Positions 8,272 to 17,650 of a DNA stretch of 64,000 nt are shown here, piece by piece. How positions within the stretch are numbered: position 1 is the stretch's first letter; every line of letters starts with the position of its first letter. The notes beneath the pieces were generated by a model, which was not told the DNA's origin, searched no databases, and worked only from the letters and a program-made list of their open reading frames with translations. The DNA is from Blastopirellula marina (lineage in GTDB: Bacteria; Planctomycetota; Planctomycetia; Pirellulales; Pirellulaceae), in assembly GCF_002967765.1 (NCBI RefSeq), contig NZ_PUHY01000010.1, positions 1-64,000 of the forward strand, read 5' to 3'. The translations under genes and the position numbers were made by a program.

Positions 8272-9429
8272 TCAAACGTTTGCTTCCGCAATCAGCTTCG
8301 CACAGGCATGGCGGTCATTCGGCAATCCTGCTGCTCGGAACCACGTTCGCGCGTTGCCGAACAGCGGATCCCAAAGCTCGGTTTTTTCGACGAGAGCCGA
8401 CAGGAAACGTTTTTGCGATTTGGTTTTAATAGCGCCATCGCCGTCTGGAAACGCCGCAGCGAGGAGTGGTCCCCAATCGAAGTCGACACACGACTTCTCC
8501 GTGATGTCGACAACCGCGATTGCGGCTTTGATCAGGCGATTGAAGTCCGTAACCTGCGCGACGAGATGACGCACGATTTGAAAACGTGGATAAAAGATGA
8601 ACTGCGGAGGTCTCTCTTCAAACCAATTGTAGACTTGGCCCGCGTTCTGCTCCAATATGTCGATCAGTTCGTTAATAGCTCGCGGATTGGTTGCCAGTTC
8701 GGGAGCAAGTGCCGCGCACATGCGCACCGCAGGGGAAGGATCTTCGAGGAAGTCCTCCGGCGCATAACCAACTTCCCCGAGAGAAAGCACATGAGCGCTC
8801 CTTTCGTCGGGGGAGTGAGCGGCGCGGGCTAAGGCAAGTAGTTTTGACGTGATCTCTGTCTTGTCGGCATCAGATGGTTGTAGTTTGGCGAGGATCGTTT
8901 CGCCCATGGCGGCTAAAGCTCGTAACCGAGCATGTTCGCTGTCCATTTCCTTCCGCATGACTTGCGATAGAACCGGAGCCGCGTCGATACAGCCCAAACC
9001 TGCCTGGGCATAGAACGCGTTCGCGGCGTCCTCGTCTTCGTACATCGCATACTCGTCGTCCGACTCTAAAAACGGCGTAAGATCGAACTGAACCATGCGC
9101 TGCAGTTCTTTCTTATTTCGATTAGCGCTCTCCGCCGCTTCAGCCACATCGACTAAGAAGTACATCAGGTCGACCTGTAGCGTTAAGTCTAGTGATCTCT
9201 CTTCATCCAAGAGGAAGCCCGCGACGACCAACGCCACCGGCCCGGTGGCCGTCCAGGGAGTTCCTTGATGCATGATCGCCGAACCCAGATGCGAAACGGC
9301 TGCACGGCGGGCTTCTTGGTCGTCGCCAATTAGCGCTTGTAAATGCTGTGGCGTATCGCTTGCTGGGCCATATGCGTGGTGAAGCTTTGGCCAATCCACG
9401 TTTTCGAGAGCAAGCAGACCAGTCAGCAT
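8272..9429 (-). CDS. HEAT-repeat-like protein of unknown function
   Basis: 385 residues, soluble, without signal peptide. The N-terminus (VDWPKLHHAYGPASDTP, then a HQGTPWTATGPVALVV segment) matches a HEAT-like family, common in actinobacteria and planctomycetes, whose members scan genome neighbourhoods near toxins and are sometimes called immunity-like; I see no toxin here. Helical repeat units continue to the C-terminus (SPAVRMCAALAPELATNP). ATG 9429 is supported by a strong ggaggaaagg seven bases upstream; the longer frame to 9504 is rejected on that basis. It lies 108 bp downstream of the large minus-strand operon and could be its last, loosely coupled gene. Confidence 0.7.
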   Translation of the reverse strand: MLTGLLALENVDWPKLHHAYGPASDTPQHLQALIGDDQEARRAAVSHLGSAIMHQGTPWTATGPVALVVAGFLLDEERSLDLTLQVDLMYFLVDVAEAAESANRNKKELQRMVQFDLTPFLESDDEYAMYEDEDAANAFYAQAGLGCIDAAPVLSQVMRKEMDSEHARLRALAAMGETILAKLQPSDADKTEITSKLLALARAAHSPDERSAHVLSLGEVGYAPEDFLEDPSPAVRMCAALAPELATNPRAINELIDILEQNAGQVYNWFEERPPQFIFYPRFQIVRHLVAQVTDFNRLIKAAIAVVDITEKSCVDFDWGPLLAAAFPDGDGAIKTKSQKRFLSALVEKTELWDPLFGNARTWFRAAGLPNDRHACAKLIAEANV

Positions 9430-9521
9430 GGCAGCACCTTTCCTCCAGGCATCGCAACGAACCAAGTGCGAGATCCCGAGGAATTTTAGCGGTCGGCGTG
9501 CCACCCAGCAATGTTTCGAGC

Positions 9522-9536
9522 AGCGGGCATCCCGCT
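9522..9536 (-). terminator. Hairpin directly after the large minus-strand operon
   Basis: Perfect 6-bp stem agcggg / cccgct with a three-base loop, starting one base after the stop codon of the last operon gene in transcript order. There is no T run, so termination would be weak or factor-assisted. Confidence 0.35.
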
Positions 9537-9537
9537 A

Positions 9538-11088
9538 CTACTTCTTGCCGGTTGCTTTTTCCAACTGAGCCGAGAGTTCGGATTCGACGAGAACGCTCTT
9601 GTCCTGGGCGACCAGACGTTGCCCTTTCTCAAACAGGTCGTCAATGCGGCGTTTGATCGTTGGGTCGAGATTGCCCTCCAGGAACTGGCCTTTCGCGGTT
9701 CGCAGGTCGAAAGCCAGTTCATTGACCGTGCGTCCGGTACGGAGCTCGTCGAGCCACTTCTTAGCACTCTCGAGGTCGCCTGAATCGATCTTGCGCTGTA
9801 CACGTTGAGCCAAGATTTGGCGACGGGCCATCGTATCGACCAATTGATCGCGCCAGCCTTCCAGGAAGCCTTCGGCGAGCAAACGGGGACTATCGTTAGT
9901 AATCCGCGCGGTCGACTCTGGTTCGTAGCCTGGGACCATCGGCAGACGTGCCAGGAGGTTACCACCACTTCGCACGTATAGCAGCCGCACCGCGTTGTCA
10001 GGGTTGGTAGGAATTTTGATGTAGCCGTTTGGATCGGACGAACCAATCAGTGTGGCACCGTCCGGATCTTTCGAGTAGATCTCGTAGCCAGCCAACGGAA
10101 CTTCTTCGGCCGCTTTGTCGACCAATTGCAATCGCGTGGTCATATCGGCCGGGCGAATACCGATTGCGATTCGCTGGGTTCTAACATTACGTCGACCTGG
10201 CAGTGGCGTGTTGAAACCAGAAACCATCGTGCCGTGAAGTTGCAGTCCGTCGTTTTCTTCGCAGCTGATGTAGGTCCACGGCATGAACATAATGCCGTTT
10301 TCTTTGATCAAGTTTCCTTGGCGATCGTTACGACGAAGAACGGGCTGAAACGCTTCGCCAATCGCAACCGTGCCAGGAATGAAGTCAGGGTAGGGGACCT
10401 CTTGCTGATTGACTGCCGCTGGCTTTCCCCAGTCGATCGGCGAGTCGTCGGCTGGCGGGATGAACTCGACCGCGTTGGCATATTCTTGCTGCCGACCAAT
10501 TCCCTCTTCTTCGATTAAGCTCGCCGCTTTCAGCCCCAACTTGACTTTTCGTTTGTCGACATTGTCGATACGTGTCAGCGGTAGGAACTTCTCATAAACT
10601 AGCTTCAAGGTTTCGCTGGGAAGCAACTCACGCTGCGAGACAGAGGTCTTGTGAGCGCTGCCCCAACTGTTGGTCATGCTGTCGTATTCGCGGAAATCGA
10701 TCTTCCAGATGGCATCTCGCTTGATCGAAATTAGCATCACGCGGTCCCACTGATCGGCAATGATCTCATGGGCTTTCAATCGTTCGACAAAGCGGTTGGG
10801 ATCGGCATCGGATCGGTACCAGCGTGTCAAGTCGATCGGCGAATCGGTAATGGTCGTTTCCCAGACCGAACCACTGGAAGCGTAGCGAATCTGTTCAAGG
10901 TCTTGGGCCAACCGCTGGGTGAACGCGGAGTCGACGTGACACGAGGGGTCAAGATCCAACCAAACCAGCGTGCGGAATGGCGACACTTCCCAAGGCCGCT
11001 TATCAGCCGCATCGGCCAGCGAAACGAGGGCAAACATGCCCATGCAGGTCGCGAGAAGCAAACGTCGAATTTTCTGCCGGTATGTCAT
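9538..11088 (-). CDS. Exported protein of unknown function, last gene of the ExbBD-propeller operon
   Basis: 516 residues. A signal peptide is clear (MTYRQKIRRLLLATCMGMFALVSLADA). The following region (about 30-230) is globular and unrecognised. A short Ig-like or carboxypeptidase-regulatory-like stretch occurs at about 330-400 (PLAGYEIYSKDPDGATLIG, then DPNGYIKIPT), suggesting a beta-sandwich module. The C-terminal ~110 residues are predicted helical and charged (repeats of RVQRKIDSGDLESAKKWLDE type). ATG 11088 lies 11 bases after the stop of the solute-binding fusion gene; an upstream extension to 11298 overlaps that gene and is rejected. A periplasmic or cell-surface subunit is the likely role, inferred from the operon. 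Confidence 0.65.
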   Translation of the reverse strand: MTYRQKIRRLLLATCMGMFALVSLADAADKRPWEVSPFRTLVWLDLDPSCHVDSAFTQRLAQDLEQIRYASSGSVWETTITDSPIDLTRWYRSDADPNRFVERLKAHEIIADQWDRVMLISIKRDAIWKIDFREYDSMTNSWGSAHKTSVSQRELLPSETLKLVYEKFLPLTRIDNVDKRKVKLGLKAASLIEEEGIGRQQEYANAVEFIPPADDSPIDWGKPAAVNQQEVPYPDFIPGTVAIGEAFQPVLRRNDRQGNLIKENGIMFMPWTYISCEENDGLQLHGTMVSGFNTPLPGRRNVRTQRIAIGIRPADMTTRLQLVDKAAEEVPLAGYEIYSKDPDGATLIGSSDPNGYIKIPTNPDNAVRLLYVRSGGNLLARLPMVPGYEPESTARITNDSPRLLAEGFLEGWRDQLVDTMARRQILAQRVQRKIDSGDLESAKKWLDELRTGRTVNELAFDLRTAKGQFLEGNLDPTIKRRIDDLFEKGQRLVAQDKSVLVESELSAQLEKATGKK

Positions 11089-11099
11089 CGTTGGAAAAT

Positions 11100-13457
11100 T
11101 CAATTCTGAACCACGTCTAAAACAGGAGCGAGATTCCAGCGTTCCACTTGCTGAAACAAACTCATCGGTTGATAACCAACGCCCCCTAACGAGCGGCGGT
11201 AGACAAAGTAGTCGCGTAGCTGAAACAAGGGAATGATCAGCAAGTCGTCGTGCGCCAGGCGATGGAACGACCAGAATCGTTCCCGCACTTCCTGCCATGT
11301 CCGAGCATCCCCCAATTGCCGCAGGGCCAATTGGAAATACTGCGTCTGGTGATTTTCCGGCACGTACGTCTGAAACATGCGAGGAATATCGACCAGCGGT
11401 TCGGCGATCTGCACTTCGACGTACAGCAGATCGACGTCAGCTTCTTCAGGATCGGTCACTTCGGGGCTGACGACTTTCAATTCAACCGGTAAGCCCAGAC
11501 GCTTGTAGTATTGCACCAACGCCAGGCAGGTTTGCCGGGAGACTTCCGAGTTGGGATGGCCGATCACCAGCTTTTCAAGCGTGGGAACCGGCTGCATATC
11601 CTCTTCGGCTTCCTTCTTCAATTGAATCTCTGCCAGGCGGCGAAGCGTGATGCTCATCACCGGTTCGTACTTCCGCGGCTCGATCGAAATATCGTAGCCG
11701 TACGAAACGGGATCGTCTGGGCTAACTCCACTGGGAATCGGGCCACTCAGCGTGCGACACCCGTCGACATCGAGTCCACCAAGCAGGCGCGAATTGAGGA
11801 TCTCTTGCCGATCCATTCCATACAGCAAACCGCGGCGAAAGTCGCGATTCTTGAGGTAGGGCCGGTTCAAGTTTGGGACAAGTATGTGCATCGTCGGAGC
11901 TCGGTAATAATCCACGACCAAACCATCGGGCGTTTCGACCGAAAGCCGCTTAGCGGTGGCTGGGTCGAGGTGATCGATCATGTGGACTTCCCCGTTCCGC
12001 AGCGAAATCAAAGCATCATCCGACGATTGATACGGGACCAGCAAGATCTCGCTGGGAGACTGCTTGGCGGTTGCTTTTGTTTCCTCGGTGGGCACGAATG
12101 CCTGCCCCTCTTCCACGGTGATCGGCTTGTAGGGACCGTTCGGTGGTATTGGGAACGTCCCGAAGTCCTTTTCACGGGGAACGAAGTTGAGCAAAGCCTC
12201 AGGACGAACGTGCGGAATTCGCATTCGCATGTCTAATTGGCGAATGTCCTGAACTTCGAGGTTTTCAATCAGCGGGGTCAAGTTCGCCAAAATCGGATCT
12301 TGCTTCGACGCAGGATCTTGCAACTGGCGGGACAGATCGAAACCGGTGATCGGAGTCAGGCGGTCTCGCATTACGATCGATAGTTCAAAGCGATCGATCG
12401 GACGCATGACGGCTCCGAAGGGGGAAATGTACTCGCCACCTTCCGGACCATAGCCGACAATCTCGCACAGATCACGATAGCTAAGTCGTTTGTTACGACG
12501 CCCGGTTGCCGTGAGCGTCGAGTGAGGGGGGCGTGCTTCGCCAGGGGCCAAGGTCGCGATGCGAACTTGCGGATAACGCCGGACAAGGTCGGCGAGCTGT
12601 TCCGGACCTTCGCTTATGGTGGGATCGATCGCCAAGGCCAGTTCGGTCAGCTTCAGGGCACCGCGAAGGTTGTCTTTCTCTTCTTGCTTGCGGGCATTTT
12701 CGAGCTGAGCTTCAGCCAAACCGGCGAGTTCGTCTCGCCAACGCTTTACCGGTGCGGCGAATGCCGAACCGTAGCTATCCTCGAATCGCTTCATCAGCAG
12801 TCGAGCGGAAGCCCAGTTCTTTGCATCGATCTCGGATTGAACCAAGCGTTGCGCGACGCTTTGAATCGACTGCAGGGTGTTGCCGCGGCTGGGGAAGCGA
12901 TCGTGGGCTTCTTCCAACATGCCAAGGGCTTCGTCCAGGGCGCCCGTGTTGTAACGCTCTAATGCGTTCTGGACGAGTAACTGTTCCAGAATTTGTTCGG
13001 TGCCTGGGTAGCCAGGGTATTCGGCCTTCATTCGCTGCAGGTAGCCAAACACGGCATCAAACTCTTTTGCTTGCAGCTTGGCCTGGGCATCTTCCATGAG
13101 CAACTGCGGGAATGTTTGATAACGCTGGATTGCCTTCCAAGAGATCTGGAATTTGCGACCTGGCAGATCCAACAGTTCGACCTGGAACGCTCCGGTTGGA
13201 TTCGCTGGGGGTCGCCCGCCGGGGAAGTCGAGTGGCTTAATCCGATATTGTTGGACCTTGCCTCCGGCATTGACGGTGATCAAGTCGTACGGATCACGTT
13301 CCACGAGCGGCTTCTTCATTTCCGCCGGGATCTCAGGCGTTTCCTTCTTGGCCGCTTCGTCGGCTGCTTTGACCGAAGCAACTGCCAAAAGTCCGCCCAG
13401 GAAGCTGAGCAGGAACCAAGTGAATATCGAACGCGATTTGTCTCGAGTCGCTAACAC
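11100..13457 (-). CDS. Exported TPR / family-5-like solute-binding protein fusion
   Basis: 785 residues. A hydrophobic signal segment (FTWFLLSFLGGLLAVASVKA) is followed at about 110-310 by helical TPR-like repeats (AKLQAKEFDAVFGYLQRMKA, LRGALKLTELALAIDP). The C-terminal ~450 residues resemble extracellular solute-binding proteins of the peptide/nickel class: EALLNFVPREKDFG, DDALISLRNGEVHMIDHLD, and the telling FRRGLLYGMDRQEIL segment. No ABC permease or ATPase lies nearby. The start is GTG 13457, overlapping the stop of the propeller gene by one base (TAGTG), so translation is coupled. It may bind a peptide-like or other ligand for the ExbB/ExbD system; that is inference. Confidence 0.75.
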   Translation of the reverse strand: MLATRDKSRSIFTWFLLSFLGGLLAVASVKAADEAAKKETPEIPAEMKKPLVERDPYDLITVNAGGKVQQYRIKPLDFPGGRPPANPTGAFQVELLDLPGRKFQISWKAIQRYQTFPQLLMEDAQAKLQAKEFDAVFGYLQRMKAEYPGYPGTEQILEQLLVQNALERYNTGALDEALGMLEEAHDRFPSRGNTLQSIQSVAQRLVQSEIDAKNWASARLLMKRFEDSYGSAFAAPVKRWRDELAGLAEAQLENARKQEEKDNLRGALKLTELALAIDPTISEGPEQLADLVRRYPQVRIATLAPGEARPPHSTLTATGRRNKRLSYRDLCEIVGYGPEGGEYISPFGAVMRPIDRFELSIVMRDRLTPITGFDLSRQLQDPASKQDPILANLTPLIENLEVQDIRQLDMRMRIPHVRPEALLNFVPREKDFGTFPIPPNGPYKPITVEEGQAFVPTEETKATAKQSPSEILLVPYQSSDDALISLRNGEVHMIDHLDPATAKRLSVETPDGLVVDYYRAPTMHILVPNLNRPYLKNRDFRRGLLYGMDRQEILNSRLLGGLDVDGCRTLSGPIPSGVSPDDPVSYGYDISIEPRKYEPVMSITLRRLAEIQLKKEAEEDMQPVPTLEKLVIGHPNSEVSRQTCLALVQYYKRLGLPVELKVVSPEVTDPEEADVDLLYVEVQIAEPLVDIPRMFQTYVPENHQTQYFQLALRQLGDARTWQEVRERFWSFHRLAHDDLLIIPLFQLRDYFVYRRSLGGVGYQPMSLFQQVERWNLAPVLDVVQN

Positions 13458-16400
13458 TATTTCGCGTCCTCCACCGGAATGCGGTGCAAAGTGCCATCGT
13501 AACCGTGAGCCCACAGTTGATCGTTGCTCCAGGATAGGCCATCGACCAGTGGTTCGCCCACATCGAACGTTTGCACCACTTCGCCGGAATTAGCATTCAG
13601 AAGCCAGACTTCGCCTTGAGCAAAAGAGACGGCCAACTTGTCACCGATCGGCAGCGGGCCGCTCACGACCTGACGTCCTTCCAATGGGCGAGACCACGCC
13701 AAAGTGAAGTCATCTTGAATGGCCAACAGCCCTTCGCCTGCGGTCGCACAGTAGACGCGACCCTTGGCCTCTTTTGGTGGGTAGATTACGTCGCTCTTGA
13801 TCTCGATCGATGGTTGCTCAGCCATTTCAGGCAGCTGGAACAATCGCAACACGTCGTGATCACCCTGACTGCTAACGCCAACCAGCATCAAGCCGGCGAC
13901 GGCCATCGAACCGCTCATGCTTTCGCCCAGCTTAACCTGCTCCAGCGATGCCAGATGGGGCTCTGGCGTATCGAGGATCCCCAAACGATACAAGCTGTTC
14001 AGTCGATCGGACAGAATCACCGAGGGCTCGCCGCCACCAACTGCGACTGGCGGTGCCCATTCGACTTGTTCCCCGAAGGCCAATTCAGGCTGATAAGGCT
14101 GCACATCCGCCGCACCGGTGATCGGATCGACCACCAAGATCTGGCCCATTTTCGTGGGTACTAAGACATGCTTGTTCCACAAGAGTGGTGGACAATCGCG
14201 AGGTGTTGAAGGAATCTCCCAGGCGATCAAACGGGCCGTCACTTTCCCGTTGGTCGTGTCGACGACCAACGAACGGGTTTCGTCGTTGGGTGGATAGAAC
14301 ACTTGGTTCTTCGGGTCAACGGCAGCGGCTCCCATGAATTGGTAATGCTGCGTTGTCACGTCGAGTTTGGCTTGGGTCTTATCGACGATTTGGGAGGAAC
14401 CAGGCTCCACGTTTGGCAGATCGAATACGGCACCACGCGAGGTCACCACCAGCGGCGACTTAGCGCCTTCCAACTTAAAGGCCGGACCGGCAGTTGGCGT
14501 GCCAATGGTTGTCTCCCAGATGTTGGTCAGCTTGTTGGCCGCGATTCGTTGAGACTGGACCACGAACCCGAGGGCATCCGAATTACGACGAGCATGGATA
14601 ATCTGATCGCCCACGATCATCGGCGGAGCGACGAACGTATCGCCATCATGATCGACCATCTTCCGCACGACGGAGCCCCGCGAAAGCTGCATCACATAGC
14701 GTGTCATCCGGTTGCCACAGACCCATAGTGTTCCGCGATCGACACCCGTGTAACCGATGATTGGATCGGCACTGTCGGACTTCGTAGCCGCGACCAGACG
14801 AACTGGATCGTCCTTGGTTGCCATGTTGACTTCATAGATCAACACTTCCCCTCGATCGTTGGTCACGACAACACGCGAATCGGAAATCGAAGGATTGACC
14901 ACCACGCGTCCAGGTTGACGAATCGTGTCTTGGGTAAGCTTCGCTTGACCACCCCCAGCACCGACGCTGTAAAGATGGACGAAGCTGAATTCGAGGCCAG
15001 CATTCTCGAACAGGAATAGGTGACGCAGCGTCCCGGTCGGAGCAACCGTAATTGTCCCGACTTCGTGCCCCACGGGAACAACCTCGACACACTTCAAATC
15101 CTTGGTCGAAAGCGCGAACACATTGGAGTGCTCAGCCACAACATAGACGCCCGCAACTTCCGAAAGCATCCCAACCGGGGCCGCGACTTTTTGTGGCAAG
15201 GTGACCGCCGCTTCAACTTCGCCCGAATCACCCGATAGCTTCCAGACTTTTCCATCAAGCTCGGCTAGGTAAATCACGCCATCGAGCACCTGCGGTCGGA
15301 AGAGTTCGCTACCGAAATCTTGTCGCCAAACCAACTTGCCGGTTCGCTTGTTGATGGCCAGGAACTGGTTGCGGGTCGAATCAATGAGGCCGGCAAGCGA
15401 TTGACCATCATTTGAGGTCCAAGTGATCGCTTGAGCGTCGTTCGCCACGCCGACGTACCGTCGCCACAGCAAACGTCCAGTGTTGAGTTCCACCGCGTAG
15501 GCGGTTCCATCCAAGCGAAACACGGCGACGTCCGAATTTGGATCGGCAGGAAGCGCTGGTTCGTGCTGGACGAAGGTCAATTGGGCGAACGTACTGTCCA
15601 TGGCAGGATCGTCCGTGGCCGGGGCAGGGAAGTCCGAGATCGGCGTAACCTGGTCGACCAAAGACGTGGCAGCCGTTGAGACCGCCTTGTTAAGCGCCTC
15701 GTCCGTTCGCAGCCCTGGGTAGCCATTGAGCAGCGACCGTCGTAGTTGATAAACCTCCTGAAACTTGCCTTCCGCGGTCGCTTTTTCGATGGCGGCCAGC
15801 GTTTCATTGCGAGCTTGATCCCGTTCGATATCGCGACGGACACGAATCAAATTCATCTCAATCGAATCGATCCGTGATTGCTGTGCCTCGCGAAGCGAAG
15901 TTGGCAGGTAGTTAGGATCGTTGACCAGTTCCATCGAGGCACTCGCCAATTCCGCGAGGTGTTTTTTCTTGTCTAAGTCACTCGAAAGCTGAGCATTCTC
16001 AGCGAGCCCGCCTGCGATCTCTGGTAACAGGCTTGCCAGCTCGGGGCGAGCTTCGTCGAACGCCGGCAGCGTATCGATTTCGGGCAGCACTTTCTGCGTG
16101 GTCGTCAAAGCCGATTCCCAGTTCGCACCACCTTCCACGGCATGCCATACGCTGGACATCCCGTAACGAACTTCCGCCAGGGGAGCGTTCGGATGATCGG
16201 GGAATCGCTCGATGAACTTCTCGTATTCGGTCGCTGCTTGAACATAGGAACCACTGCGGTAGCTTTGCTCGGCCGCTTGGAACATTTCGTCGCCGCTGTC
16301 GAACATCAGCCAGAAGTAGAGCAAGCCACCCACCAACACCAGCAGAACCAACCCTCCACCCCCGAAAAGCAGCAGAGGCGAATCCCACTGATTCTTCCGG

Positions 16401-16873
16401 GTTTCCTTTTTGGTGTGGCCTGACTTCTTCTTTTTCTTCTTCTTGCCTTTGCCGGTCTCTTCTTCTTCGCCGCCGAGTGGGTCGCCTTCTTCCTCTTCGG
16501 TACCAAAGCCGCTTCCACCGAGGCCGAGAGGATCGTCTCCGCCCATGGCGTCGCCAGATGTGGGGAAGTCGTCCAGGCCGCCGAGATCGCCGCCGCCGAA
16601 ATCTTCGGCAGCATCATCGCCGGCCCACTTGCCTGAGGTTTGACGTCCGGAACTCGCACCGATCGAGTCGGCCTTAACGCCTGACTTGACCTCAGAAAGC
16701 AGCTTCTTCGCTTGGTACTTGGTCAAACGCTGCTTATCCAGCAGAAACTGCACGAGTTCCTCGATCGTCATGTCCAAGCTGCCGGACGCAAGCTGGCGAC
16801 GGATGGCGGAGATCTGGTTATCCGCCATGTAGTCGTGGGCTTCGATCAGGTCGAGGAGGTCCGAAATGTTCAT
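13457..16873 (-). CDS. Membrane-anchored PQQ-like beta-propeller protein with N-terminal helical domain
   Basis: 1138 residues. Residues 1-65 are a helical domain with an EELVQFLLDKQRLTKYQAKKL core that resembles the N-terminus of the kinase at 6837. A Gly/Asp/Glu-rich stretch (75-140) and a Lys-rich patch lead to one membrane helix at about 168-192 (GGGGLVLLVLVGGLLYFWLMF). Outside the membrane there is a TPR-like unit (QAAEQSYRSGSYVQAATEYE) and further helices, then from about 430 to the end a WD/PQQ-like propeller (LNTGRLLWRRYVGVAN, NKRTGKLVWRQDFGSELF, LNANSGEVVQTFDVGEPL). It sits between the zinc-ribbon ExbD and the solute-binding fusion and probably scaffolds the complex. Confidence 0.8.
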   Translation of the reverse strand: MNISDLLDLIEAHDYMADNQISAIRRQLASGSLDMTIEELVQFLLDKQRLTKYQAKKLLSEVKSGVKADSIGASSGRQTSGKWAGDDAAEDFGGGDLGGLDDFPTSGDAMGGDDPLGLGGSGFGTEEEEGDPLGGEEEETGKGKKKKKKKSGHTKKETRKNQWDSPLLLFGGGGLVLLVLVGGLLYFWLMFDSGDEMFQAAEQSYRSGSYVQAATEYEKFIERFPDHPNAPLAEVRYGMSSVWHAVEGGANWESALTTTQKVLPEIDTLPAFDEARPELASLLPEIAGGLAENAQLSSDLDKKKHLAELASASMELVNDPNYLPTSLREAQQSRIDSIEMNLIRVRRDIERDQARNETLAAIEKATAEGKFQEVYQLRRSLLNGYPGLRTDEALNKAVSTAATSLVDQVTPISDFPAPATDDPAMDSTFAQLTFVQHEPALPADPNSDVAVFRLDGTAYAVELNTGRLLWRRYVGVANDAQAITWTSNDGQSLAGLIDSTRNQFLAINKRTGKLVWRQDFGSELFRPQVLDGVIYLAELDGKVWKLSGDSGEVEAAVTLPQKVAAPVGMLSEVAGVYVVAEHSNVFALSTKDLKCVEVVPVGHEVGTITVAPTGTLRHLFLFENAGLEFSFVHLYSVGAGGGQAKLTQDTIRQPGRVVVNPSISDSRVVVTNDRGEVLIYEVNMATKDDPVRLVAATKSDSADPIIGYTGVDRGTLWVCGNRMTRYVMQLSRGSVVRKMVDHDGDTFVAPPMIVGDQIIHARRNSDALGFVVQSQRIAANKLTNIWETTIGTPTAGPAFKLEGAKSPLVVTSRGAVFDLPNVEPGSSQIVDKTQAKLDVTTQHYQFMGAAAVDPKNQVFYPPNDETRSLVVDTTNGKVTARLIAWEIPSTPRDCPPLLWNKHVLVPTKMGQILVVDPITGAADVQPYQPELAFGEQVEWAPPVAVGGGEPSVILSDRLNSLYRLGILDTPEPHLASLEQVKLGESMSGSMAVAGLMLVGVSSQGDHDVLRLFQLPEMAEQPSIEIKSDVIYPPKEAKGRVYCATAGEGLLAIQDDFTLAWSRPLEGRQVVSGPLPIGDKLAVSFAQGEVWLLNANSGEVVQTFDVGEPLVDGLSWSNDQLWAHGYDGTLHRIPVEDAK

Positions 16874-16936
16874 CGTGGCTATTGGTCTCTGCTAGTGAAC
16901 GTATCTGGTAAGCGAAAACAAGTTGTCAGCGGAGCG

Positions 16937-17650
16937 TCACATGTCTTCTTCCGTCGACTGCAAGCGAATCGAGTCGACCCCGGCATCCATGCCTGCGTCC
17001 AAGGCCGTGACGACCTTCTCGTGCAGACATTCTTCATGGGCGATAACTAACAACGTGCGTGGCGGTTTCGAGGGATTGGAATCGCGAGCCGCACGAACCT
17101 GGCGATACAGTTCCTGTTCGCTCGGTGCTTCTCGTTCCTGGTCCCATGCGGCACAACCAACGTAATAGGTGTTGTACGAGTCGATCCGCACCAGGATATT
17201 GTCCGGATCGTCTTCCGGTTCTTCCTGCTGCGTCACACTGCTAGGCGAATTATCCTTCGGGGCGGGGATCTGCATCGATTTCTGAATCTGAAACGATGCC
17301 GTCACCATGAAGAAGATCAGCAGCAGGAATGTCACGTCGACCATCGGAGTCAGGTCGAGCTCGCCATCTTCCCCTTCGCGTTTCTTTGTGAAACCGACCG
17401 GGGCTTCTTGGGCCGTGACGCTTTCGTGCGGAGCTGCTGGTGCGGCTGAACGCTTTTCGATGACGTCCAGCTCGGTCAATTCTTCCAGTTTTTCTTCATC
17501 CGAATCGTCAAAGCGAACCGGCTTAGGGACTTCCAGTCGCGTGTCACATTCGGAGCAGTATGTCGTCCCGCCGACCATGTCGAAACGGGCCGTCAGCGAC
17601 TCCCCACATGCAGGACAGCGGAATCGGAAATGATCGTGGCTAGGCTTCAT
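16937..17650 (-). CDS. ExbD/TolR-family protein with N-terminal zinc ribbon
   Basis: 237 residues. Residues 10-40 form a zinc ribbon: Cys12, Cys15, Cys32 and Cys35 in a CxxC-x16-CxxC layout (CPACGES and YCSECDTRLEVP). An acidic linker follows, then the ExbD membrane helix LDLTPMVDVTFLLLIFFMV with the essential Asp (D105) that carries protons in ExbD/TolR. The periplasmic domain (about 125-237) ends with the usual alpha/beta units. A zinc ribbon placed on the cytoplasmic side of ExbD is unusual outside planctomycetes. Its ATG overlaps the stop of the first exbD (ATGA), so the two ExbD subunits should be made together. Confidence 0.85.
   Translation of the reverse strand: MKPSHDHFRFRCPACGESLTARFDMVGGTTYCSECDTRLEVPKPVRFDDSDEEKLEELTELDVIEKRSAAPAAPHESVTAQEAPVGFTKKREGEDGELDLTPMVDVTFLLLIFFMVTASFQIQKSMQIPAPKDNSPSSVTQQEEPEDDPDNILVRIDSYNTYYVGCAAWDQEREAPSEQELYRQVRAARDSNPSKPPRTLLVIAHEECLHEKVVTALDAGMDAGVDSIRLQSTEEDM

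Noticed and set aside
8245-8832. 195-codon plus-strand frame inside the HEAT-like gene region
   Set aside because: It is antisense to a minus-strand gene with a strong ribosome-binding site and a family-like protein sequence.
11511-12236. 241-codon plus-strand frame antisense to the solute-binding fusion
   Set aside because: A long shadow frame typical of GC-biased third positions; the opposite strand encodes a recognisable protein.
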